A stretch of DNA of 64,000 nucleotides from Bog-532 sp963824545. Its GTDB lineage: Bacteria > Actinomycetota > Actinomycetes > Streptosporangiales > Streptosporangiaceae. This document shows, piece after piece, positions 11,821 through 19,189 of the stretch. The notes under the pieces were generated by a model. That model saw only the letters and a list, made by a program, of their open reading frames with translations, did no database searches and had not been told where the DNA came from. The position numbers were made by a program, and so were the translations under genes. The stretch is taken from positions 1-64,000 of the forward strand of contig CAWGPP010000026.1 in assembly GCA_963824545.1 (NCBI GenBank), read 5' to 3'. Numbering within the stretch: position 1 is the first letter of the stretch; the number at the start of each line of letters is the position of its first letter.

Positions 11821-12081
11821 GTCGAGGTGGCCGAAGCGCTCCTCGACCTGCTTCGCCGCCGCCCGGGCGGTGGCCGCGTCGGTGACGTCCAGGGTGACGG
11901 CGTGCGCGTCGCCGCCTGCCGCGCGCAGTGCCGCAGCGGCCTCCTCACCGCGCCGCGGGTCTCTGGCGCCGATCAGGACCGCTATGCCCCGCGCAGCGAG
12001 TTGCCCGGCAGCCGAATGGCCGATCCCCTTATTCGCCCCGGTAACCAGCGCGATCTTCTGGTGTGTGGTGTGCTCGGTTAT
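11700..12081 (-). pseudogene. Short-chain dehydrogenase/reductase, 5' part with ATA at the start
   Basis: The minus strand reads THQKIALVTGANKGIG, giving the NAD(P) motif TGxxxGIG, then LDVTD and NNAG, the first half of a classical SDR. A good ribosome site, AAGGAG (12088-12093), is followed six bases later by ATA, where ATG would be expected, then ACC GAG CAC. The catalytic Ser-Tyr-Lys half is missing; after NNAGITGSGQ the frame runs into the DUF3995-like protein. Mutated start plus truncation indicate decay. Confidence 0.6.
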
Positions 12082-12224
12082 GACCGGCTCCTTGCTATGA
12101 GATGGTGTGTTCTTCTCACGGGTCCCTGTAATACGGAGGCCGACCGGACGTGTTCGGGCCGGTTCTTCGCGAGATGCTACGAACGGGCGCCACCCTGGGG
12201 CATCACCCGACGGTGCACATAGCG

Positions 12225-12279
12225 GTGGAATCTTCCGCAGCCACCCCTGGCACGACCGTGCCGCCGGGCGGGCCCGGGG
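12225..12279. repeat. Left arm of a 55-bp inverted repeat
   Basis: Begins GTGGAATCTTCCGCAGCCAC and ends in GGGCCCGGGG. The reverse complement recurs at 12703-12757 with about four mismatches. Each arm also contains a small palindrome around GGCACGAC-CGTGCC. Confidence 0.85.
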
Positions 12280-12284
12280 GCCAT

Positions 12285-12390
12285 ATAGGGGAAGGCCGAG
12301 TTCCCGTGCCCGGGTGACAGCCTCGTTGCGGTTAGCCGCGCCGAGCTTGGCGAGGAAATGGCTGACGTGCTTTTGAACGTGTCGAGGCTG
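12285..12390 (-). pseudogene. LuxR-family HTH fragment
   Basis: One minus-strand frame reads VQKHVSHFLAKLGAANRNEA then VTRARELGL, the last two helices of a LuxR-type DNA-binding domain, as at the C-terminus of MalT/LAL regulators. Nothing of the rest of the protein lies upstream in this orientation. Remnant only. Confidence 0.6.
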
Positions 12391-12417
12391 ACCACCGAGG
12401 CCGACCAGGCCTCACCA

Positions 12418-12543
12418 GGTCCGGCCGGCCTGCTCAACCCGGCCCCCGCCCGGCGGGCCCGGCTGCCACTGGCCCAAGGTGACCTGGCCGCCGCGGCCCG
12501 TTTCGCGCAGGAGAAGGGCCTCGGCCAGTCCGGGACTCCCGCT
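12418..12543 (+). pseudogene. LAL-type LuxR regulator fragment (helical-repeat part)
   Basis: The plus-strand frame reads RARLPLAQGDLAAAARFAQE then KGLG, a stretch typical of the helical-repeat region of LAL/MalT-like regulators. It points opposite to the HTH remnant 30 bp away, so the parent gene was rearranged, not merely truncated. Confidence 0.45.
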
Positions 12544-12702
12544 TTGCCGCCCGCCTGCTCGCCCTGGCCGCGGCGATCTGGCACAACTGGCGAACCGGTG
12601 CGCCAGCCAAGCGCTCCCTGATCACGTATGACCACTGAAGATCAATAGGACTAAGTCATCTAGCCCCGTCCCTTCAGTCGATCCCCGGGCGGTACCGCCG
12701 TG

Positions 12703-12757
12703 CCCCGGGCCGGCCCGGCGGCACCGTCGTGCCAGGGGTGGCTGCGGAATATTCCAC
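12703..12757. repeat. Right arm of the 55-bp inverted repeat
   Basis: Reverse complement of 12225-12279, differing at about four positions. The two arms enclose 423 bp holding the two LuxR fragments. Confidence 0.85.
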
Positions 12758-12886
12758 TCGCATCGGCACCTCCGGGTGACGCTACCTGCGGCGCTGGCTC
12801 GTACCGTCCCTCGAAGAACCAGTCCCCACCACGGTCAGGTCCCTTGTTACCGGGCCCGGACATGGCGGCCGGCCGAGGAGATGACA

Positions 12887-13129
12887 GTGAAGCAGATCCG
12901 TGTCGAGAGGCCGAGGGCCGGGCGCGAGCGCCCCGGGCGTGAGGTCCTTCCCCGCGATGCGCGGGACCCAGATGTCGTCCGGGCCAAGGCGCTCGCCCGT
13001 GGCCGAAGGTCGCGCCGGGAGGTGACGGGCCGTGCTGTCACAGTTCCCCGGCGCGCGGATCCGAGCGGGCTGGCGGTGCCCGGCCGTGCCGTGCAGGGCA
13101 AGCCCGCAGCTCCCGGAATGACCAGGTGA
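12887..13129 (+). CDS. Small basic hypothetical protein
   Basis: 80 aa, strongly basic. The central segment VLPRDARDPDVVRAKALARG resembles small actinobacterial proteins with a D-P-D-V-[VI]-R-A-K motif; the rest is Arg/Pro-rich. The GTG at 12887 is preferred because GAGGAG ends 7 bases before it; an ATG at 12881 touches that ribosome site. It ends 5 bp before the next small gene, so the two are probably co-transcribed. No function recognised. Confidence 0.5.
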   Translation: MKQIRVERPRAGRERPGREVLPRDARDPDVVRAKALARGRRSRREVTGRAVTVPRRADPSGLAVPGRAVQGKPAAPGMTR

Positions 13130-13134
13130 GGACC

Positions 13135-13305
13135 ATGCATCCGTACCTGATGGAAGAGCTCGCCCGGCAGCGCGAGCGTGACCTGCGCAGGCCGGCGCAG
13201 CGCTACGCCCTGCCTGGGCCCCGTCGGCGGCGCCGTCCGGCCCGGCACCGCCGCGGCCGGGCGCTCGCCGGGATCGGCCTCGCGTTGACACTTCCTCCAA
13301 TCTAA
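13135..13305 (+). CDS. Small hypothetical protein (MHPYLMEEL type)
   Basis: 56 aa, beginning MHPYLMEELARQRERDLRR and continuing with a very Arg-rich middle and a short hydrophobic end. The M-H-P-x-L-M-x-x-L-A start recurs in short actinobacterial hypothetical proteins. GAGG precedes the ATG at a suitable distance. The exporter promoter lies over its last codons. Confidence 0.55.
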   Translation: MHPYLMEELARQRERDLRRPAQRYALPGPRRRRRPARHRRGRALAGIGLALTLPPI

Positions 13306-13313
13306 GGGTAGCT
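13285..13313 (+). promoter_or_regulatory. Candidate promoter of the MFS exporter
   Basis: TTGACA at 13285-13290, a 17-base spacer and GTAGCT at 13308-13313. The -35 is a perfect match, the -10 weak. The adjacent palindrome would cover the transcription start. Confidence 0.45.
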
Positions 13314-13326
13314 CTCACTTGAGAGC
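13311..13326. promoter_or_regulatory. Palindromic operator, likely TetR-type
   Basis: GCTCTCACTTGAGAGC: two 7-base arms (GCTCTCA/TGAGAGC) around CT, 12 bases before the MFS start and just after the -35. Size and position fit a TetR-family operator, and a TetR remnant lies directly downstream of the exporter. Confidence 0.65.
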
Positions 13327-13338
13327 ACAAGCCAAGAG

Positions 13339-15072
13339 ATGGTGACTCCCATGAATACTGCGGATTCCCGCCGGTGGTGGGCGCTGGTGGCCATCGCGGC
13401 CAGCGTCCTGGTCGTCGGCCTCGACCTCACCGTGCTCAGCCTGGCGCTGCCGGTCCTGTCCACCCAGCTGCACGCCTCCACCAGCGACCTGCAGTGGTTC
13501 TCCGCCGTCTACAGCCTGGTGCTGGCCGCGGCGCTGCTGCCGGCCGGCCTGCTCGGCGACCGGTTCGGGCGCAAGCGGCTGCTGCTGATCGCGCTGGTCG
13601 TGTTCGGCGCCAGCTCGGCCGCGTGCGCGTTCGCGGGCTCTCCCGGTGCACTGATCGCGGCCCGGGCGGTGCTCGGGCTCGGCGCGGCCGTCATCTTCCC
13701 GATGTCGATAGCGGTGCTGCCCGTCATGTTCACCGAGGAGGAGCGGCCCCGGGCCATCGCGATCGTGATGGGCGCCACCTTCATCGGTTACCCGGTCGGC
13801 CCGCTGCTGGGCGGCTGGCTGCTGGACAACTTCTGGTGGGGCTCGGTCTTCCTGATCAACGTGCCGGTGGCGGCGCTGGCCCTGCTCGCCGTGGCCATGC
13901 TGATGCCCGAGTCGTTCGGCGTCCGGACCTCCCGGATCGACGTGCTGGGGATCATCCTGTCCAGCCTGGGGCTGGCCGCGCTCACCTACGGGTTCATCAA
14001 GGCCGGCCAGGACGGCTGGGGCGATCCGACCGCGGTGGTCACGATGGTGGCCGGGGCCGTTGGGCTGATCCTGTTCGTGGCCTGGGAGCGTTATCTCACC
14101 GGGCGCGGCCAGCCGCTCATCCAGCTGGAGCTGTTCCGGTCGGCCGGATTCACCTGGGGCACGCTGCTGACCACGTTCGTGTCGTTCGCCATGTTCGGCA
14201 TCCTGTTCGCGATGCCGCAGTACTTCCAGGAGGTGCTCGGCTTCGACTCGTTCGGCAGCGGGCTGCGGATGCTGCCGCTGATCGGCGGGATGGTGCTGGG
14301 CATGCTGGCCAGCACCCGGCTGCAGGCGCCGCGGAAGGCACCGGACAGCACCATGCCCCGGGCGCCGGTGGGCGCCAAGCCGCTGGTCAGCGTGGGTTTC
14401 CTGGTCATGGCGGCGGCCTTGGCGGTGGGTGCCACCACGCACGTCGCCAGCGGCACCGGCTTCGCCGTGGCCTGGTTCGCGGTGGCCGGGCTGGGCCTTG
14501 GCCTGGCCATGCCATCGGCCATGAACGCCGCCCTGGGCGCGCTGTCCCCCGAGCGCAGCGGCTCCGGCTCCGCCCTGATCACCGCCATGCGCCAGGTGGG
14601 CGCGACCATCGGGGTGGCCGTGCTGGGCGCCGTGCTGCTGTCCGCCTACCGCGGCCAGCTGCACCTGGGCGGCCTGCCCGCCGCCGCGCGCAGCAGCGTG
14701 GCCGGCGGGGTGGCGGTCGCCGACGCGACCCACTCGGCGGCGCTGCTGCTGATGACCCGCACCGCGTTCGTGCACGGCCTGGACATCATGCTGGCCGTGT
14801 GCGCGGTGATCGCGCTCGTCAGTGCCCTGCTGGCGGTGGTCTTCCTGCCCCGCCGGGCGGCCGCGGCCGTCCCGGCTCCGGCGGCTGCCACACCTGCGGC
14901 GGCTGGCGCAGCTCCGGCGGCCGGGGCGGTGGCAGTGGCCGTGGGCAGCCTGGATCCGGCCACTCCCGGCGGCCCGGCTGGCCCGGCTGCCGGTGACCGC
15001 CCCGCCGTGCCGGTCGCCGCCAGCGCCCAGTCCGGGGACAATCAGGGCCATGAGCGACACCGGCACCACTGA
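13339..15072 (+). CDS. MFS drug exporter, DHA2 (EmrB/QacA) family, 14 TM
   Basis: 577 aa with 14 predicted membrane segments. The N-terminal motif LDLTVLSLALPVL (residues 27-39), GLLGDRFGRKR in the first cytoplasmic loop (residues 72-82) and the motif-C-like GYPVGPLLGGWLL (residues 151-163) are typical of proton-driven drug/H+ antiporters. The last ~70 residues are an Ala/Pro-rich cytoplasmic tail. Regulated, if at all, through the palindrome just upstream; the TetR gene that should bind it is broken, so the exporter may be constitutive. The TetR start overlaps its 3' end. Confidence 0.93.
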   Translation: MVTPMNTADSRRWWALVAIAASVLVVGLDLTVLSLALPVLSTQLHASTSDLQWFSAVYSLVLAAALLPAGLLGDRFGRKRLLLIALVVFGASSAACAFAGSPGALIAARAVLGLGAAVIFPMSIAVLPVMFTEEERPRAIAIVMGATFIGYPVGPLLGGWLLDNFWWGSVFLINVPVAALALLAVAMLMPESFGVRTSRIDVLGIILSSLGLAALTYGFIKAGQDGWGDPTAVVTMVAGAVGLILFVAWERYLTGRGQPLIQLELFRSAGFTWGTLLTTFVSFAMFGILFAMPQYFQEVLGFDSFGSGLRMLPLIGGMVLGMLASTRLQAPRKAPDSTMPRAPVGAKPLVSVGFLVMAAALAVGATTHVASGTGFAVAWFAVAGLGLGLAMPSAMNAALGALSPERSGSGSALITAMRQVGATIGVAVLGAVLLSAYRGQLHLGGLPAAARSSVAGGVAVADATHSAALLLMTRTAFVHGLDIMLAVCAVIALVSALLAVVFLPRRAAAAVPAPAAATPAAAGAAPAAGAVAVAVGSLDPATPGGPAGPAAGDRPAVPVAASAQSGDNQGHERHRHH

Positions 15073-15264
15073 TCAGCCCGCTGGGCTGCGCGAACGCAAG
15101 AAGGCCAAGACGCGTGCGACCATCCGGGAGCACGCGTTGCGGCTGTTTCGCGATCAGGGGTTACGACGCCACCACGGTCGAGCAGATCGCCGCGGCCGCC
15201 GAGGTGTCCCGGCCACGTTCTACCGGTACTTCCCCACCAAAGAGGACGTGGTTCTCCAGGAGCC
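15050..15264 (+). pseudogene. TetR regulator, frameshifted and truncated
   Basis: Starts ATG 15050, overlapping the exporter's 3' end. The HTH can be read as LRERKKAKTRATIREHALRL in the first frame, GYDATTVEQIAAAAEVS in the +1 frame after an extra base near 15160, and TFYRYFPTKEDVVLQ back in the first frame after a lost base near 15213. No ligand-binding domain follows; 15265-15468 is open in another frame but I do not recognise it. Two compensating indels could be sequencing errors, but the missing domain argues for real decay. Confidence 0.7.
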
Positions 15265-15464
15265 ACCACCGCCATCGAGGTCACCAGCCCGGCCCGGCCC
15301 TGGCTCGGTACCGTCCAGCTCGCCGACAACGGCGACCTGGACTGGGAATGCTATTACCGGACCGCCTTCCACGGCGACGTGGCCGCGCTGGCCGATGTGA
15401 TCGTCCCCATCCTCCACGCCAGCCCCGGCACCCGGCTGCGTAGCACTTCCGCCACGGCGAGCGG

Positions 15465-15713
15465 CTAGCGATCACGACGGCCGGGAAGGCGCAGGCCAGC
15501 GCTTGCCGAAAATGCCGTCGTGGCCGAAGAATGACCTTTCCGCCCCGGCCCGCAGAGCCGGCCGTATGGGTCGTCCGTCGGGAAGGTCCACAGGGGATCG
15601 TCCGGATATTCGACCACCGAGGCCATAACGGCGATTAACGCATCGAATGCCTTCGAGGGAAGATCGCCAAGCTGCCTGATGACCCGTTCGCTCAGCTCGG
15701 CCCGGTACGTCAC
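15465..15713 (-). CDS. RelE/ParE-like toxin with altered C-terminus
   Basis: 82 aa. Residues 1-50 (VTYRAELSERVIRQLGDLPS, then YPDDPLWTFPTDDPYGR) fit a RelE/ParE-like actinobacterial toxin family. After DPYGR the expected strand appears in the +1 frame (RSFFGHDGIFG) instead, so the real C-terminus has been shifted out. The GTG start overlaps the stop of the DUF6247 gene as GTGA, the usual coupling in toxin-antitoxin pairs. Probably an inactive toxin. Confidence 0.5.
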   Translation of the reverse strand: MTYRAELSERVIRQLGDLPSKAFDALIAVMASVVEYPDDPLWTFPTDDPYGRLCGPGRKGHSSATTAFSASAGLRLPGRRDR

Positions 15714-16024
15714 CGGTCTTGAGCCCGCGCCGCCGCCAGTCGTTCCTGCCAGTCCGGGATGGCTTCGTCCGCTGGTACCGTCCGCGCGGCGCCGCTGCGT
15801 AGCGCTTCGAGTTCCTCGTAGTACCCGGGCCGGCTGGCCGCGATGACAATCAGGCGCCACACGTGCAGCAGCCGCTGCAACTGCCGGTACCCGGTTGGAT
15901 CGTGCGCTGCGTCCACGGCCTCGTGGTACTGGCGAAGGAACCGCGCGCGTTCCTGCTCGGGCAGGTCCGTGAGGATCAGCTCGGGGTCATTTGGGTCCTC
16001 AGCCGGGACCGGCTTAGCGGACAT
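15710..16024 (-). CDS. DUF6247 family protein (putative antitoxin)
   Basis: 104 aa. The start MSAKPVPAEDPNDPELIL and the segment LRQYHEAVDAAHDPTGYRQL then WRL are characteristic of DUF6247, which usually precedes a RelE-like gene in actinobacteria. Starts at ATG 16024; the frame is open further upstream but only this start matches the family. Antitoxin function is inferred from context. Confidence 0.7.
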   Translation of the reverse strand: MSAKPVPAEDPNDPELILTDLPEQERARFLRQYHEAVDAAHDPTGYRQLQRLLHVWRLIVIAASRPGYYEELEALRSGAARTVPADEAIPDWQERLAAARAQDR

Positions 16025-16237
16025 GCCGCCAACCCTACGCTCCGGCCACCGGATACTGGCGACCCTCGCACGACGGCCTACCCCATCGATACCCCCACCC
16101 CGATCTTCCGCAGGGGAGCCGGTACTCACCTGCAACGCATGCCTGGCACCGCATGCTGACCGCCTGGTCTCGAAGAGTGGGGGGAAGCCAGCCGCCGCAG
16201 CCCCACGATCGTGGTGGCTGGCCACCGGAGCTGGGCG

Positions 16238-19189
16238 TTAGGAGGGGCTCGTCACGACGTTGGCGATCCGGCCGGGGACGATGATGATGCGCTGCACGGC
16301 CGCGCCCCCGGTGGCCCGGCCGAACTCCTCGTGCGCGGTCACCGCCTGCCGGATCTCGTCCTCCCCGGCGGCCGCCGGCACCTCGATGGTGAACCGGACC
16401 TTCCCGTTGACCTGGACCGGCAGCCGCACCGAAGGCTCCGCCGCCAGGGCCGGGTCGGCCACCGGAAACGGCTCATAGGCCAGCGATTCCGGGTGCCCCA
16501 TCAGCGCCCACAGTTCCTCGGCGATGTGCGGGGCCAGCGGCGCCACCATCAGCACCAGCGGCTCCGCCAGGGCCCGCGGCAGAGCCCCGCGGGCGGCCGC
16601 GATCTGGGCGGCGTGCGTGGTCAGCTCGATCAGCCGGGCGATCGCCGTGTTGTAACGGAGCGTCTCCAGGTCCTCGCGGACCACCGCGATCGTCCGGTGC
16701 AGCCGGCGCAGGGACTCCTCGTCGAGCGGTTCCGAACTGACCCGCAGCGCCCCGGTGGTCTCGTCGATGATGCTGCGCCACAGCCGTTGCAGGAACCGGT
16801 GCACGCCGATGATGTCGCCGGTCCGCCACGGGCGGTCGGCCTCCAGCGGGCCGGTGGCCATTTCGTAGAGGCGCAGCGTGTCCGCGCCGTACTGACGGTA
16901 GATGGCGTCGGGGCTGACGCTGTTCTTCAGGCTCTTGCCCATCTTGCCGGCCCGGCGGCTCACCGGCCGGCCGTTGAACGTGTACCCGTCGGCCTCGTGC
17001 TCCACCTCGGCCGCCTGCACGTACATGCCGCGCTCGTCGGTGAAAGCGTCGGCGAGGATGTAGCCCTGGTTGACCAGCCGCCGGAACGGCTCCCTGGTGG
17101 ACACGTGCCCCAGGTCGTAGAGGACCTTGTGCCAGAAGCGCGCGTACAGCAGGTGCAGCACGCCGTGCTCGACGCCGCCGACGTACAGGCCAACGCCCCC
17201 GTCGCCGTCGAAGGCGGCGTCGTCCGGGACCATCCAGTACCGGTCGATCTCCGGGTCGATGAAGGCGCGGGAGTTGTCCGGGTCGAGGTAACGCAGGTAA
17301 TACCAGCAGGAGCCGGCCCATTGCGGCATGGTGTTCAGCTCACGACGGTAGGGCCTCGGGCCGTCGCCCAGATCGAGCCAGACGTCCGCCCAGTCCCTGG
17401 CCCGCGCCAGCGGCGGCACCGGCGGGCTCGACTCGTCGGCCTGCGGCTCCGGCCGGAAGTCGGTCATCTCCGGCAGCAGGACCGGCAGCAGGGTCTCGGG
17501 CAGCGCGACGGGCAGATCTAGGGAGTCGTAGACGATCGGGAACGGCTCGCCCCAGTACCGCTGCCGGGAGAACTGCCAGTCCCGCAGCCGGTACGTGCGG
17601 GCGCCCCGGCCATGGCCGGTACTTTCCAGCCAGGCGATCGCGTCCGCGACGCTGGGCAGGTCGGGCACGTCGCGGACCGCCAGGCCGAACACGTCCGCGA
17701 ACTCCCGGTCACGCTGGTCGTACGCGGGCACCGACATGATCGCGCCGGTGCCGTAGCCCACCAGGACGTAGTCCGCGACGAACACCGGGATCGGCTCGCC
17801 GGTGGCTGGGTTCGTGACGTAACGGCCGGTGAAGACGCCGGTCTTGGCGCCCACCCCGGTGGTGCGCTGCCGGTCGCTGAGCCGCGCCGTCGCGGCCCGG
17901 TACGCGGCCAGCGCCGCCCGGGGGGTTCGCGGGGCCGGCGGTGTCCCGTCCCCGGCGCCGCCCCGCCCTTCGGGGTACGTCCAGTCGGCCGGCGTTCCGT
18001 CCGGCCAGGACTCCGGCAGCAGCCGGTCCACCAGCGGGTGTTCCGGCGCGAGCACCACGTAGGTGGCGCCAGCGAGGGTGTCCGGCCGGGTCGTGAAGAC
18101 CTCGATTCCCAGGCCAGCGTCCCCGGCGGCGTCCCCGGCGGCGTCCCCGGCGGCGTCCCCGGCGGCGGGCAGCGTGATCAGGGCTCCGTCACTGCGGCCG
18201 ATCCAGTTGCGCTGAAGCTGCTTGATGGACTCCGGCCACTGGAGGTCGTCCAGGTCGGCGATCAGCCGCTCGGCGAACGCCGTGATCCGGAGCATCCACT
18301 GCCGCAGCGGCCGGCGGTAGACCGGGTAGTTCCCGATGTCGCTGCGCCCGTCCGGCGTGACCTCCTCGTTGGCCAGCACCGTGCCGAGGCCCGGACACCA
18401 GTTGACCAGCTCCTCGGAGCTGTAGGCCAGCCGGTAGCCGTCGATCACGGCCCGCCGCTCCCGCTCGGGCAGCGACCCCCACGGCACGCCGCCCGGGACA
18501 GGCCGGGAACCGGACTCGAACTCGGCGATCAGGTCGGCGATCGGCCGGGCCTTCCCGGTCCGCTCGTCCACCCAGCTGTTGAAGATCTGCAGGAAGATCC
18601 ACTGGGTCCACCGGTAGAACGATTCGTCGGTGGTGGCGATCTCACGCCGGGCGTCGTGCCCCAGCCCCAGCCGGCGCAGCTGCCGTCGCATGGTGGCCAC
18701 GTTCGCCGCCGTGGTCACCTGGGGGTGCTGGCCGGAATCGATCGCGTACTGCTCCGCGGGCAGGCCGAACGCGTCGTACCCGAGGGCGTGCATCACGTGC
18801 CGGCCGTTCATCCGCTGGTAGCGCGCCAGCACGTCGGTGCCGATGTAACCGAGCGGGTGGCCGACGTGCAGCCCCGCGCCGCTGGGATAGGGGAACATGT
18901 CGAGGACGTAGAACCTCGGCCGCCCCGCCACCCGGCCGAACCCGGCCGACAGCGAACCGATCGGGTTGGGGGAGTGGAACGTGCCTTCCGTCTCCCAGCG
19001 GCGCTGCCACCGCGCCTCGATCTCGCATCCCAGCCGCGCACCGTAACGGAACGGCGGCGCGTCCCCCTCCGGCACGCCGGCTGCACCCGGCACGCCCGCC
19101 ACTCCCGGCACGCCCGCCACACCCGGCACGCGCGCTCCCGGCACTCGCGGCGCCCCCGGCACACCGTCCGCCTCGTCTGGCACCGGCAT
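16238..19189 (-). CDS. leuS: Leucyl-tRNA synthetase
   Basis: 983 aa. Charges tRNA-Leu with leucine. The HIGH motif is HVGH at residues 108-111, KMSKS is K-M-G-K-S near residue 748, and the editing (CP1) domain lies between. The C-terminal anticodon and tRNA-binding parts are complete. Two oddities: residues 10-40 are an elastin-like V-P-G-V-A-G-type extension not seen in standard LeuRS, and the CP1 region carries an (AGD) tandem repeat from a 12-bp DNA repeat at about 18114-18165. The ATG overlaps the htpG stop as ATGA. An alternative start beyond the repeats cannot be excluded but no better ribosome site was seen. Confidence 0.97.
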   Translation of the reverse strand: MPVPDEADGVPGAPRVPGARVPGVAGVPGVAGVPGAAGVPEGDAPPFRYGARLGCEIEARWQRRWETEGTFHSPNPIGSLSAGFGRVAGRPRFYVLDMFPYPSGAGLHVGHPLGYIGTDVLARYQRMNGRHVMHALGYDAFGLPAEQYAIDSGQHPQVTTAANVATMRRQLRRLGLGHDARREIATTDESFYRWTQWIFLQIFNSWVDERTGKARPIADLIAEFESGSRPVPGGVPWGSLPERERRAVIDGYRLAYSSEELVNWCPGLGTVLANEEVTPDGRSDIGNYPVYRRPLRQWMLRITAFAERLIADLDDLQWPESIKQLQRNWIGRSDGALITLPAAGDAAGDAAGDAAGDAGLGIEVFTTRPDTLAGATYVVLAPEHPLVDRLLPESWPDGTPADWTYPEGRGGAGDGTPPAPRTPRAALAAYRAATARLSDRQRTTGVGAKTGVFTGRYVTNPATGEPIPVFVADYVLVGYGTGAIMSVPAYDQRDREFADVFGLAVRDVPDLPSVADAIAWLESTGHGRGARTYRLRDWQFSRQRYWGEPFPIVYDSLDLPVALPETLLPVLLPEMTDFRPEPQADESSPPVPPLARARDWADVWLDLGDGPRPYRRELNTMPQWAGSCWYYLRYLDPDNSRAFIDPEIDRYWMVPDDAAFDGDGGVGLYVGGVEHGVLHLLYARFWHKVLYDLGHVSTREPFRRLVNQGYILADAFTDERGMYVQAAEVEHEADGYTFNGRPVSRRAGKMGKSLKNSVSPDAIYRQYGADTLRLYEMATGPLEADRPWRTGDIIGVHRFLQRLWRSIIDETTGALRVSSEPLDEESLRRLHRTIAVVREDLETLRYNTAIARLIELTTHAAQIAAARGALPRALAEPLVLMVAPLAPHIAEELWALMGHPESLAYEPFPVADPALAAEPSVRLPVQVNGKVRFTIEVPAAAGEDEIRQAVTAHEEFGRATGGAAVQRIIIVPGRIANVVTSPS
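18114..18165 (-). repeat. 12-bp tandem repeat in leuS, four copies
   Basis: Repeated GCGTCCCCGGCG read on the plus strand. It adds Ala-Gly-Asp-Ala units to a loop of the editing domain. Confidence 0.85.

Noticed and set aside
13315..15069. 584-codon open frame antisense to the MFS exporter
   Set aside because: His/Gln/Arg-rich shadow without domains; the plus-strand exporter is clear.
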